Shown here: positions 9,411-17,518 of the stretch, one piece after another
Layout: each line of letters begins with the position of its first letter
Position numbering within the stretch: the stretch's first letter is position 1
Origin: Peptococcaceae bacterium BRH_c23
GTDB lineage: Bacteria > Bacillota_B > Desulfitobacteriia > Desulfitobacteriales > Desulfitobacteriaceae
Assembly (NCBI GenBank): GCA_000961805.1
Contig: LADV01000006.1
Span: 1 to 50,741 of the forward strand
DNA length: 50,741 nt
Direction: 5' to 3'
Made by a program: the position numbers and the translations under genes
Notes under the pieces: generated by a model
What the model saw: only the letters and a program-made list of their open reading frames with translations
What the model was told of the DNA's origin: nothing
Database searches by the model: none

Positions 9411-10418
9411 ATGTCTGAGCGTTTGGTCTTAGCGGCAGGATTAGCCTTAATCATTACCTTAGTTTTAGGTCCATTTTTGATACCGGTCTTGAGAATTCTT
9501 AAGTTCGGTCAAACAGTACGAGATGATGGTCCTAAAAGACACTTGAAAAAGGCTGGAACGCCTACGATGGGTGGGATGATTTTTCTTGTCGGTATCATTG
9601 TGAGTGCTTTGTTTTCTGCTGAACAACCTACCTCCCTGGAAATGGTCACCTTAGTAGGGATCACCTTGGGATATGGTTTAATCGGATTTATAGATGATTT
9701 TATTAAGGTAGTCATGCATCGTTCTTTAGGGCTGCGTGCCTATCAAAAATTGATTGGGCAGTTTGGATTGGCCTTTATTCTTTTGTGGGTTTCGGTTTAT
9801 TGGTTGGGTCGGGGAACGGATGTGGCGATTCCTTTCACAGCCATTCACTTGGAACTGGGCTGGTTTTACTATGTTTTGATCTCCTTAGTTGTTGTAGTCA
9901 TGACGAATGCGGTAAACCTCACCGACGGATTGGACGGTTTGGCTGCGGGAACTACCATGTTTGCCGGGGCAAGTTATGTGGTAATTGCTCTGTTAGCGGC
10001 AATTCATGGAGGTGGGGTAGCTGTTCTGGCGCATGAGACAGATATGGCCGTTTTTGCGGCTGCTTTGGTTGGCGGGTGTCTAGGATTTTTGCGCTTTAAT
10101 ACTTATCCTGCCCGAGTCTTTATGGGGGACACGGGTTCATTGGCTTTAGGTGGGGCTTTAGTTAGTTTGGCTGTGCTGACAAAGAGCGAATTAGTGCTGA
10201 TCATTATCGGCGGATTATTCGCAATGGAGGCACTCTCAGTGATTATTCAGGTTATCTCGTTTCAAACGACGGGGAAACGAGTCTTTAAGATGAGTCCACT
10301 TCATCATCACTTTGAACTCGTAGGCTGGAGTGAATGGAAAGTGGTCATCGTTTTTTGGACGGTGGCACTGATTTGTGCTGTGCTGGGGATTATAGGGTAT
10401 ATGCCGACGTTGGGGTAG
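9411..10418 (+). CDS. mraY: Phospho-N-acetylmuramoyl-pentapeptide-transferase MraY
   Basis: 335 aa, a polytopic membrane protein with about 10 hydrophobic segments. It transfers phospho-MurNAc-pentapeptide to undecaprenyl phosphate, giving lipid I. Family signatures: the DDFIKV aspartate pair, [15 protein letters not shown], the [12 protein letters not shown] loop, and the [13 protein letters not shown]is cluster near the C-terminus. The ATG at 9411 follows AAAGGATGG. Directly behind it the division cluster is interrupted by accessory DNA until murD. Confidence 0.96.
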   Translation: MSERLVLAAGLALIITLVLGPFLIPVLRILKFGQTVRDDGPKRHLKKAGTPTMGGMIFLVGIIVSALFSAEQPTSLEMVTLVGITLGYGLIGFIDDFIKVVMHRSLGLRAYQKLIGQFGLAFILLWVSVYWLGRGTDVAIPFTAIHLELGWFYYVLISLVVVVMTNAVNLTDGLDGLAAGTTMFAGASYVVIALLAAIHGGGVAVLAHETDMAVFAAALVGGCLGFLRFNTYPARVFMGDTGSLALGGALVSLAVLTKSELVLIIIGGLFAMEALSVIIQVISFQTTGKRVFKMSPLHHHFELVGWSEWKVVIVFWTVALICAVLGIIGYMPTLG

Positions 10419-10441
10419 AGGGGGAAGCACTGAGGAAGTCG

Positions 10442-10683
10442 GAGGAAGTTTCTTAGCACGTTCGCACATCCTACGCCGCGAAGTGTTCCTTTTGGGATCA
10501 GCGGCTTCGGCGATACTCTCCACCGGAGACTATCGTGATCCATTGCTATTCCCTTGAGGCTATGGCTAAAACTCAAAACCTCTGGGCTTTCTGCATGTGA
10601 ACCGTTGAGTTTCTTAACGCCATATCCTCTGCGCTCATTGACGCAATTCCTCTCACATGCTCTCTAAGCTAAGAAACTTCCTC
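10442..10683 (+). repeat. MITE-like repeat element, copy 1 (242 bp, long form)
   Basis: It is bounded by perfect 16-bp terminal inverted repeats (10442-10457 and 10668-10683, GAGGAAGTTTCTTAGC and its complement). Inside are further inverted pairs: AAACTCAA/TTGAGTTT (10569-10576, 10605-10612) flanked by ATGGC/GCCAT, and GCATGTGA/TCACATGC (10593-10600, 10653-10660). A second copy in opposite orientation lies at 47955-48129. This copy carries about 67 extra bases near its left end. No coding sequence is evident, so it would be non-autonomous if mobile. No target-site duplication is obvious by eye. Confidence 0.75.
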
Positions 10684-10770
10684 TGGTCTTGGGTCGACGG
10701 GAGAAGAATAAGGTGGGGGTTGTTTGCGTTATGGACGCAAATGCGCTTGGTGTGATTTGTGCAAGTTGGG

Positions 10771-10812
10771 GACGGTTCTTGACTTGCATTAAGAACCGTC
10801 TTCTCTTCTCTG
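10771..10812 (+). repeat. Hairpin with GACGGTTCTT arms in the accessory insert
   Basis: A perfect 10-bp inverted repeat (10771-10780 with 10791-10800) around a 10-base loop is followed by a pyrimidine-rich run. It lies between the repeat element and the GNAT gene. It could act as a terminator for read-through from mraY, or be a remnant of a REP-type mobile sequence; GGGGACGGTTCTT-like palindromes are common near small transposases in Clostridia (recollection, not checked). The rest of 10684-10879 shows only a short TTGCGT/ACGCAA hairpin near 10730. Confidence 0.45.
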
Positions 10813-10879
10813 TTTTCTAGGTGTTTTATCTAAACCACAAATTAATATCTTGAAACGTAAAATAGGGGAGAAATCAGTT

Positions 10880-11446
10880 GTGCTGAGTAGAGAATTAGTG
10901 GATAATAAATCTTTGATAGCAGACTTATGGGAAACAGAGAGATTGATTATTAGAGATGCGAATTTACTTGATGTGGACAGTTTACAGGAAATATACATAC
11001 AGTCTCAAAGTGCGGAGGGATGGACTAGGGATCATGAAGTGACTACTGACTATATACTTAATGGTGTTAAGCAAGGTAATTTACCGCCTAATGGAATGAA
11101 AGAGTTTTATAAGATTCAATTAATTACTCTTAAGGATTCAGCTCGAATTGTTGGATTTATTGAATTCTATCATGGCTATCCTGACAAAGAGGTACTATAC
11201 ATTGCTACACTTTTGTTTTGTGAAGATTGTCGTAATAATGGCTATGGTCAAGAGGTCATCAACAAATTATGTGAACAAGCACTTGAATTAGGGTTTCGTC
11301 AGGCTAGGCTTGGAGTAACACTTAGAAATTGGTCAGGACTATATTTTTGGACGAAATTAGGGTTCAATACAATTTTGAAATATCATGGAGATAAAGTGCT
11401 TGCCAAGGATTCTTTTGCCTTGTTGGTACTTGGGAAAACTTTATAG
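10880..11446 (+). CDS. GNAT-family N-acetyltransferase
   Basis: 188 aa from the GTG at 10880, chosen because GGGGAG at 10864-10869 is well placed; a TTG at 10850 would add 10 residues. The sequence reads like a RimJ/RimL-type acetyltransferase: an N-terminal ETERLIIRDANLLDVDSL segment, a central β-strand region with ARIVGFIEFYHG, an acetyl-CoA pocket resembling CRNNGYGQEVINKL, and a C-terminal NWSGLYFWTKLGF block. The substrate is unknown. The gene is AT-rich compared with mraY and murD and sits in an insert that splits the division cluster, so horizontal gain is likely (inference). Confidence 0.75.
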   Translation: MLSRELVDNKSLIADLWETERLIIRDANLLDVDSLQEIYIQSQSAEGWTRDHEVTTDYILNGVKQGNLPPNGMKEFYKIQLITLKDSARIVGFIEFYHGYPDKEVLYIATLLFCEDCRNNGYGQEVINKLCEQALELGFRQARLGVTLRNWSGLYFWTKLGFNTILKYHGDKVLAKDSFALLVLGKTL

Positions 11447-11480
11447 GAGAGCTTGCACGAAAACCATTAGGAGGTCTATT

Positions 11481-11828
11481 GTGGATAGAGAAAAAATGCT
11501 GTCTTATATTTTGGATGCTTACCCATATCCGGTTGTATTTGTCGATTGTGATCATGTTATAAAGTACTTGAATAAAAGGGCAGAATACCATTATTATCAA
11601 GAACGTGGTTACCGTGATTTAATCGGAAAGTCGATATTTGATTGCCATCAGAATCCTAAATCAGAGGAAATGATAAAATCTGTCGTCGAACAACTCAAAA
11701 ATCATGCTAATGAAGTCTTTTTGAAGGTTAATCAGAGAAATGAACGAATTTATATTGTGCCGGTAAGAGATGAGAACGGAGACTTGCTAGGATACTTTGA
11801 AAGATTTGAAATGAACTTGCAAAAATAG
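11481..11828 (+). CDS. Small single-PAS-domain protein
   Basis: 115 aa. The GTG at 11481 has TAGGAGG at 11468-11474. Almost the whole protein is one PAS-like sensor domain: LDAYPYPVVFVDCDHVIKYLN at the start, then the GYRDLIGKSIFDCH helix-turn, and the strands NERIYIVPVRDENGDLLGYFE at the end. No output domain is attached, so it would act by binding a ligand or a partner protein. It is AT-rich and forms a pair with the preceding GNAT gene inside the dcw insert. Ligand and partner are not predictable from sequence. Confidence 0.7.
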   Translation: MDREKMLSYILDAYPYPVVFVDCDHVIKYLNKRAEYHYYQERGYRDLIGKSIFDCHQNPKSEEMIKSVVEQLKNHANEVFLKVNQRNERIYIVPVRDENGDLLGYFERFEMNLQK

Positions 11829-11905
11829 GTCTGACTGAGCATATGATTGATATGTAATGGAGCTATTTGAGCCGAAAAATCTGTGGTTTGCGGAGGACGA
11901 AGAAC

Positions 11906-13279
11906 GTGAATTGGATGAATAAACGTGTTCTGGTAATTGGTGCAGGGCTTAGCGGGCAGGGGGCTGTTCGGAAACTGCAGAACTTGGGTGCGGAGGTTTT
12001 CCTGACAGATCAACAGTCAAGTGAGAGGCTCGCTGGGGTTGAAGAGTTAGGACTTGATCAAGATCACTTGCTGCTAGGATTTGTACCGAACTTTGGGGAG
12101 ATTAAGCCTGAGCTACTTATCTTATCTCCTGGGGTATCGCCTAAGCTTTCTTTGGTACAGGAGGGGATTTCCCTTAATATACCCGTGTGGAGCGAAGTAG
12201 AGCTGGCTATGTATGATTGCCCTGCACTTTGTGTTGGGGTCACTGGAACGAATGGTAAAACGACAACCACCACTTTAATTGGGGAATTAGCGAAGCTGAC
12301 TGGTCGGTCTACGATGGTCGCAGGGAATATTGGGGTCGCTTTAAGTGGACAGGTGGACAAGATGGATGAAAACAGCATTGTCGTGGCTGAACTTTCTAGT
12401 TTTCAATTGGAGTTTATCCATAAGCTCCGGGTCCAGATTGGTATTTTGCTTAATCTTACGCCAGATCATTTGGATAGGCATGGTACTCTAGAAGAGTATC
12501 TGAAGGTCAAAGCTCGAATTTTCGAGAACCAAACGGAAATGGATTTAGCGATCCTGAATTGGGATGATCCATTAGTCCGAGATTTAGGACCAAAATTGAG
12601 AAGTAGGGTCATGTATTTCAGTCCGACCTCTTTTTTGCAGGATGGGATTAGTCTTTGGCACGACCAGATCGTCTATGCTGAAAAGGCAAAGAGGACGATG
12701 ATACCGATTATTTCCAAGAAAGACCTTCAGCTTCGTGGCGCACATAATCTAGAAAATGTTATGTCAGCTGCAGCTGCAGCGAGGGCGTTTGGCCTTTCAT
12801 GGACAGAGATTGCAGAAGGTCTGCGACAGTTTAAAGGAGTAGAACATCGACAAGAAGTTGTGGGATTGTTTGAAGGGATTCTTTTTATCAATGATTCCAA
12901 AGGGACTAATACGGATGCAGCTACCAAGGCTTTGTTAGCCTTCGACGAACCTTTGGTGCTGATTGCTGGGGGTAAAAATAAAGGACTTGATTTCCACGAG
13001 TTTATGAAAGTTGTTCGAGGCAAGGTTAAGAGCCTTGTTTTATTGGGGCAAGCGGCCGATGAGATGGAACAAGCTGCCCGGGACGAAGGGGTGCAGAGGA
13101 TTATTAAGGTGAACACCTTCGAGGAGGGTGTAGAAACGGGGATTTCCGAGGCGATTCCTGGTGATGTTGTTTTATTATCCCCTGCTTGTACAAGTTGGGA
13201 TATGTTTAAGAATTATGAGCAAAGAGGGGAATTGTTTAAGGAGTTAGTGCGTAGGCATTATAGGGAACCCATTCAATAA
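11906..13279 (+). CDS. murD: UDP-MurNAc-L-alanine:D-glutamate ligase MurD
   Basis: 457 aa Mur ligase adding D-Glu to UDP-MurNAc-L-Ala. The N-terminal Rossmann-like VLVIGAGLSGQGAVRKL binds UDP; the P-loop TGTNGKTT is at 113-120; the C-terminal domain has NDSKGTNTDAA and the LLSPACTSWDMFKNYEQRG block. I start it at the GTG at 11906 because GGAGGA at 11892-11897 is ideally spaced; an in-frame ATG at 11915 and an upstream TTG at 11867 are the alternatives. ftsW follows after 17 bases. Confidence 0.95.
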   Translation: MNWMNKRVLVIGAGLSGQGAVRKLQNLGAEVFLTDQQSSERLAGVEELGLDQDHLLLGFVPNFGEIKPELLILSPGVSPKLSLVQEGISLNIPVWSEVELAMYDCPALCVGVTGTNGKTTTTTLIGELAKLTGRSTMVAGNIGVALSGQVDKMDENSIVVAELSSFQLEFIHKLRVQIGILLNLTPDHLDRHGTLEEYLKVKARIFENQTEMDLAILNWDDPLVRDLGPKLRSRVMYFSPTSFLQDGISLWHDQIVYAEKAKRTMIPIISKKDLQLRGAHNLENVMSAAAAARAFGLSWTEIAEGLRQFKGVEHRQEVVGLFEGILFINDSKGTNTDAATKALLAFDEPLVLIAGGKNKGLDFHEFMKVVRGKVKSLVLLGQAADEMEQAARDEGVQRIIKVNTFEEGVETGISEAIPGDVVLLSPACTSWDMFKNYEQRGELFKELVRRHYREPIQ

Positions 13280-13296
13280 TAAAGGGGGAACTATCA

Positions 13297-14391
13297 ATGC
13301 GAAAGTATCATCGACCTGATTTGGTCTTGCTGGGAGCGATTTTAGCTCTGTTAGGGATAGGGTTTATCATGGTTTACAGCTCAAGTGCTGTCAGAGGGTT
13401 CATACAGTTTGACGATCCTTATCACTATCTCAAGATGGAAATAATGTGGGTAACGATGGGACTAGTAGCGATGTTCTTCAGTATGTGGGTTGATTTGCGC
13501 TGGTTGCGTCAATTTGCCAAGCCTGCCCTTTTTCTAGCAATAGCCTTACTTATAGCCGTTAAAATCCCGGGCATAGGTAGAAAGGTCAATGGTGCTGATC
13601 GTTGGATTGGGCTTGGACCTCTGTCAATCCAGCCCTCGGAAGTGATTAAGCTTTCTATGGTCTTGATGATGTCCCATTTACTAGCCTTTGATCCTCATAA
13701 GATCGAGTCGTTTCGCAAGGGGGTTCTACCTATCCTTGGTTTACTCGGGGTAATTGCGGGGCTTATCATGCTCCAGCCGGATCTAGGAACAACACTGGTT
13801 ATTGCGGCTACGACGTTTTTTATGTTGATTGCGGCAGGCGCACGGGTTAGTCATCTTCTTGCCTTAGCAGGAACAGGGCTCGGCTTAGTCGTGGCAGCTA
13901 TTGCCGCTGCGCCCTATCGCATGCGGCGTATCTTTGCTTTTTTAGATCCCTGGGCCGATCCGTTAGGAAACGGATACCAGACGATCCAGTCACTCTTAGC
14001 ATTAGGTCCAGGAGGATTATTTGGCTTAGGGTTAGGGCAGAGTCGCCAGAAGTTTCTGTATTTGCCGGAAAACCACACGGACTTTATCTTTGCCATGATT
14101 GGAGAAGAACTGGGTTTTATCGGTGCTACCTTGATTATCCTACTCTTTTTCCTCTTCGCTTGGCGAGGGTTTCGGGTAGCAATGAGGGCTCCAGACGCGT
14201 TTACAGGTTTTCTGGCGGTGGGGCTAACGGCTATGGTGTCAATCCAAGCGATGATCAACATGGGCGTTGTGAGCGGGGTATTGCCAGTTACTGGGATCAC
14301 CTTACCCTTTATAAGCTATGGGGGCACATCGCTCGTTTTTACAATGTTAGGGGTTGGAGTGCTCCTGAATATTTCCAAAGAAGTAAGGTGA
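13297..14391 (+). CDS. ftsW: FtsW/SpoVE-family peptidoglycan glycosyltransferase
   Basis: 364 aa SEDS protein with about 10 membrane segments, which polymerises lipid II with a partner class B PBP (probably the spoVD-like PBP upstream). Typical SEDS segments are visible: PDLVLLGAILALLGIGFIMVYSSS at the start, the GADRWIGLGPLSIQPSE loop, the LLMLQPDLGTTLV-like helix, NHTDFIFAMIGEELGFIGA, and the C-terminal ITLPFISYGGTS. Position in the cluster supports FtsW; the sporulation paralogue SpoVE cannot be separated by sequence alone. The ATG at 13297 has AAAGGGGG at 13281-13288. A heptamer repeat array starts four bases after the stop codon. Confidence 0.93.
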   Translation: MRKYHRPDLVLLGAILALLGIGFIMVYSSSAVRGFIQFDDPYHYLKMEIMWVTMGLVAMFFSMWVDLRWLRQFAKPALFLAIALLIAVKIPGIGRKVNGADRWIGLGPLSIQPSEVIKLSMVLMMSHLLAFDPHKIESFRKGVLPILGLLGVIAGLIMLQPDLGTTLVIAATTFFMLIAAGARVSHLLALAGTGLGLVVAAIAAAPYRMRRIFAFLDPWADPLGNGYQTIQSLLALGPGGLFGLGLGQSRQKFLYLPENHTDFIFAMIGEELGFIGATLIILLFFLFAWRGFRVAMRAPDAFTGFLAVGLTAMVSIQAMINMGVVSGVLPVTGITLPFISYGGTSLVFTMLGVGVLLNISKEVR

Positions 14392-14394
14392 ACT

Positions 14395-14429
14395 CGAAGT
14401 GCGATGTTCGAGGTTCGAAGTTCGAGTGC
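14395..14429 (+). repeat. 7-bp periodic CGA repeat array, site 1 (after ftsW)
   Basis: Five consecutive 7-mers each begin with CGA, starting four bases after the ftsW stop: CGAAGTG, CGATGTT, CGAGGTT, CGAAGTT, CGAGTGC. The first three bases are invariant while the other four drift. The same pattern recurs at 15603, 26087, 27652 and 29821. The sequence from here to murG (14430-14490) has no other visible feature except the murG ribosome site. Confidence 0.8.
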
Positions 14430-14490
14430 ATGTGGGTTTGTGGGGCTTGAGAGTGGAAGTCTTGGAAGTGGAGAAAGGGGTATATAGATA

Positions 14491-15600
14491 GTGCGTGTGA
14501 TTTTGACTGGTGGTGGAACAGGGGGGCATATATATCCGGCCTTAGCCATTGCCAAAGGATTATTGGCGCGTGACGCTGAGACTCAAATTCTCTATGTGGG
14601 AATTAAGGATGGTATGGAAGCACGTTTAGTGCCAGAGGCTGGGATCGAGTTTGTGGGGGTTTCAGGAAAAGGGCTTCCTCGCAGGTTAAGCCCCGATACG
14701 ATAAAAGTATTAGGTAAAAGTCTAAAGGCCCTCTGGGAAACAAAGACTATTTTACGACAGTTCCATCCAGATCTAGTCATAGGAACTGGAGGATATGTGT
14801 CAGGACCGGTTGTCTTGACAGCTTCTCTTTTCAATATTCCAACCTTGCTTCATGAACAAAACGCTTTACCTGGAATCACGAATCGAGTTTTAGCAAGGTT
14901 TGTTCGCCGAGTAATGGTTACGTTTCCCGAAAGTATTTCACATTTTGGCGCATTGAAAAAACTGGAGTTAGTGGGGCTTCCAGTTCGTGCGGAAATAGGA
15001 AAGGTCACTCGAGAGGTGGGCGCGAAGAAGTTTGGTTTACGCGCTGAGCGTTTGACCTTGCTAGTAACGGGTGGGAGCCGGGGTGCACTTACCATAAATA
15101 AGGCCATGATCACTGTCTTAGAGCATCTCGCCCAACGCACGGATATTCAGGTGATTTGGGCAACCGGTCAAATGACCTACTCCCAAACGATCGAAGAACT
15201 TCAAAAACGAGGAATTACGTGGCAACGTCCTGGTTGGCGTGTCTTAGAATATTTGAGCGATATGCCTGAAGCCTTGGCTTGTGCTGACCTCTACATAGGT
15301 CGGGCTGGTGCAGCTTCCTTAGCGGAGCTGATGGTGGCTGGCATTCCCAGTGTATTAATTCCCTATCCTTATGCTGCAGAGAATCATCAAGAACATAATG
15401 CCCAAGCGCTCGTTCAGGCTGGTGCTGCGCAAATCATCTTGGACTCAGAGTGTAATGGAGAACGGTTATGGAAAGAAGTGGATGGTCTGATTTCTCAACC
15501 AAAGCTTCTCGCTACAATGGGAGCCGCTGCACGAAAGCTTGCGCAACCTCAAGCTCTAACTAAAATCGTAGATCTTTGTAGGGAAATTGCTTGGCACTAG
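14491..15600 (+). CDS. murG: UDP-GlcNAc:undecaprenyl-PP-MurNAc-pentapeptide transferase MurG
   Basis: 369 aa GT-B glycosyltransferase that makes lipid II from lipid I at the inner face of the membrane. It has the N-terminal glycine loop GGGTGGH (7-13), a second loop at GTGGYVSGP, the HEQNALPGITNR acceptor-site segment, and the C-domain GGSRGA and GRAGAASLAEL nucleotide-sugar motifs. The GTG at 14491 follows GAGAAAGGGG. A CGA-heptamer array begins two bases after its stop. Confidence 0.96.
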   Translation: MRVILTGGGTGGHIYPALAIAKGLLARDAETQILYVGIKDGMEARLVPEAGIEFVGVSGKGLPRRLSPDTIKVLGKSLKALWETKTILRQFHPDLVIGTGGYVSGPVVLTASLFNIPTLLHEQNALPGITNRVLARFVRRVMVTFPESISHFGALKKLELVGLPVRAEIGKVTREVGAKKFGLRAERLTLLVTGGSRGALTINKAMITVLEHLAQRTDIQVIWATGQMTYSQTIEELQKRGITWQRPGWRVLEYLSDMPEALACADLYIGRAGAASLAELMVAGIPSVLIPYPYAAENHQEHNAQALVQAGAAQIILDSECNGERLWKEVDGLISQPKLLATMGAAARKLAQPQALTKIVDLCREIAWH

Positions 15601-15602
15601 CT

Positions 15603-15741
15603 CGTGGTTCGATATTCGAGGTACGTGGTTCGAAAAGAGGAGAACGATAATGAAGTTTGTGGTTCGAGAAGGGAATAATTAAAGAACGAATATCGAGTGC
15701 GTCGTTCGAACTACGAATATCGAATATCGAACATCGAGAAT
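15603..15741 (+). repeat. 7-bp periodic CGA repeat array, site 2 (after murG)
   Basis: There are two blocks. 15603-15637 holds five in-phase heptamers (CGTGGTT, CGATATT, CGAGGTA, CGTGGTT, CGAAAAG). 15707-15741 holds five more (CGAACTA, CGAATAT twice, CGAACAT, CGAGAAT). Isolated units lie between (around 15662 and 15687). The arrays fill most of the 200-base gap before the next gene and can be read as open frames, which makes spurious N-terminal extensions of that gene. Confidence 0.8.
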
Positions 15742-15801
15742 GCTCACACCTTTTTACTCCGATGCATAGCATATGGCAGTAAACAAAGTAAAGGAGTGAG
15801 C

Positions 15802-16668
15802 GTGGTGTGGCCAAAACGTAAAATTCAACTGGTCGCTTCTTCTGCGGCTCCCGGAATTAAGGGGGTACGGGCCGTGTTGAAAGGGATTCAGCTAGAATGC
15901 TCTGAGTTAGAACCATCTGCGGAGGATTTACTTGAAGAACCTTCGGAATGCTGGATGGAGAAACCTTTCCCAGAGATGTGCAAGTCTGGTGAATGGCAGC
16001 CTGTGACAGAATTGGCATATTGGCCAGAGGCGTTGGAGCATGATTCCTGGAGAAAACGGGCACTTGCCCAAGGGATAAATCAATTACCTATACAATCCTT
16101 GATACATAATCTTCTGGAGGATGAACTCGTCTTATGGATTTCTGAACCGACGGTACTCATCGATGGACGTCCCTTGTTAGGACATATTTTAGAGATGGCT
16201 GGGTTTGAACCGACGATACTTTGGCCGAGGGCAGATGGAGAATGGCAATGTGAGCGGAAGCAAGGCTTACATTGGTTGATTCCAGAATCATGGTTGGAGG
16301 GACTTGTCGATAAAAGTAGATTAGGAAGAAGAGTGCAGCTTAGAGAAAATGAACAAACGACTTGGGTAGTCCGAGAAACTCAGGTTGATTTTTATCGCTG
16401 TACGAGGAGGCATTGTTATCTAGGTCATATGCCGCGTTGGCCAGAACCCTTAGAAGAACAAATGGCGTGTCAGACTATAGCTTTGTGTCTTGATATGGGG
16501 GTTTCTTGGCTGGATATTAGGTTGGCTCTGGACACTCTTTGGAAGACCACACGAATGGTGGATAACATGAGGTGGAAAATCAATGATTTTGGATGGAATA
16601 ACGGGACGTGTGGAGAGAAAATATCCACTGAACCAATTGAGCACTTGGAAGATTGGTGGGCCCGCTGA
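15802..16668 (+). CDS. Unrecognised Trp-rich protein where murC is often found
   Basis: 288 aa from the GTG at 15802 (GTG at 15805 equally possible), behind AAGGAG at 15791-15796; reading upstream would only translate repeat sequence. I do not recognise a family. It is rich in Trp (about 17-18 residues, about 6%), acidic overall, and has no membrane segment, no signal peptide, and no P-loop or other Mur-ligase motif, so it is not MurC. A Cys/His cluster lies near RCTRRHC in the second half. It sits between murG and murB, where many Firmicutes and Proteobacteria carry murC, and its last 86 bases overlap murB in another frame, implying tight coupling. A role in wall synthesis or division is suggested only by context. 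Confidence 0.7.
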   Translation: MVWPKRKIQLVASSAAPGIKGVRAVLKGIQLECSELEPSAEDLLEEPSECWMEKPFPEMCKSGEWQPVTELAYWPEALEHDSWRKRALAQGINQLPIQSLIHNLLEDELVLWISEPTVLIDGRPLLGHILEMAGFEPTILWPRADGEWQCERKQGLHWLIPESWLEGLVDKSRLGRRVQLRENEQTTWVVRETQVDFYRCTRRHCYLGHMPRWPEPLEEQMACQTIALCLDMGVSWLDIRLALDTLWKTTRMVDNMRWKINDFGWNNGTCGEKISTEPIEHLEDWWAR

Positions 16669-17494
16669 GGTCGTATATTGGCCTGAAAATGCTAAGGATT
16701 TGTTAAGTGTCTGGCAACGTGCCAAAGAGGCTGAAATTCCTGTTTGGTTGATCGGACGAGGGTCTAATTTACTGTTGCCAGATGAAGGTCTTCCTGGAAT
16801 AACGATGGTGACCACTGCATTGCGAGAGATTCATTGGGGTGATTACACTGTTCGAGTCGAAGCGGGGTACCCATTGGCCCGCTTGGCGCAAGAGGCGGGG
16901 GAACGAGGTTGGAGCGGTTTAGAGTTTGCACGGGGAATTCCTGGATCTATTGGCGGTGCAGTTATTATGAACGCCGGAGCCCATGGCTCTCAAATAGCTT
17001 CTCAAATCAGGAGTGTCACCGTACTGGAGATGGATGGCACGCTGAAAAGGTTAGAACGTGAAGAACTTAAATTTGCTTACCGTTTCTGTTCTTTACGGAA
17101 CCAGGCTTGGGTGATTGAAGTCCAACTAGCATTTTCCAGAGGAGATCGGGAGCAAATTTTAAAGACCATGAAAGAAAACTTAGTCAAGAGATCAGCTAAT
17201 CAACCCCTCGAGAAACCTAATGCGGGAAGTGTTTTTCGTAATCCTCCGGGTGATTCAGCCGGCCGATTAATTGAAGCTGCAGGTTGGAAGGGGAAAAGTA
17301 TGGGTGGTGCTCAGGTTTCTGAGAAACATGCAAATTTTATCGTCAATACCGGTGAGGCCAAGTCGAAAGATGTACTTGCTTTAATAGAGGCTATTATGAA
17401 GGATGTTCGCAGCAAATATGGAATCACTTTGCAAACAGAAGTAGAGAGTATTTCCTCCGAAAATCTTGTGTTTGCAAAAGATTTAGAGAATTGA
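16583..17494 (+). CDS. murB: UDP-N-acetylenolpyruvoylglucosamine reductase MurB
   Basis: 303 aa FAD flavoenzyme using NADPH to reduce UDP-GlcNAc-enolpyruvate to UDP-MurNAc. It has the FAD-binding RGSNLLLPDEG and GIPGSIGGAVIMNAGAHG blocks, the catalytic-Ser region NAGSVFRNPPGDSAGRLIE, and a C-terminal Glu in LQTEVESIS. Its length and lack of the type I insert fit a type II MurB. The start ATG at 16583 has AGGTGG at 16570-16575; it lies 86 bases inside the upstream orphan gene. Residues LNQLSTWKIGGPAE form the usual N-terminal segment, which supports this start. Confidence 0.94.
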   Translation: MILDGITGRVERKYPLNQLSTWKIGGPAEVVYWPENAKDLLSVWQRAKEAEIPVWLIGRGSNLLLPDEGLPGITMVTTALREIHWGDYTVRVEAGYPLARLAQEAGERGWSGLEFARGIPGSIGGAVIMNAGAHGSQIASQIRSVTVLEMDGTLKRLEREELKFAYRFCSLRNQAWVIEVQLAFSRGDREQILKTMKENLVKRSANQPLEKPNAGSVFRNPPGDSAGRLIEAAGWKGKSMGGAQVSEKHANFIVNTGEAKSKDVLALIEAIMKDVRSKYGITLQTEVESISSENLVFAKDLEN

Positions 17495-17518
17495 CACCTG
17501 TGAAGAGGAGGTTGGATT

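Noticed and set aside
10236..10576. Two - strand frames across the mraY end and repeat element
   Set aside because: They span a gene end and a non-coding palindromic element; no conserved protein feature.
12064..13116. Two - strand frames over murD
   Set aside because: Shadow frames of a clear MurD gene.
13914..14300. 128-codon open frame on the - strand inside ftsW
   Set aside because: It is antisense to a well-conserved gene, with no ribosome site or recognisable protein.
15697..15801. N-terminal extension of the orphan gene reading through the heptamer array
   Set aside because: The translated repeat (SNIE-type peptide) recurs upstream of several unrelated genes, so it is non-coding; a good ribosome site supports the later start.
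15802..16668. MurC
   Set aside because: No GTHGKTT-type P-loop or other Mur-ligase motif is present.
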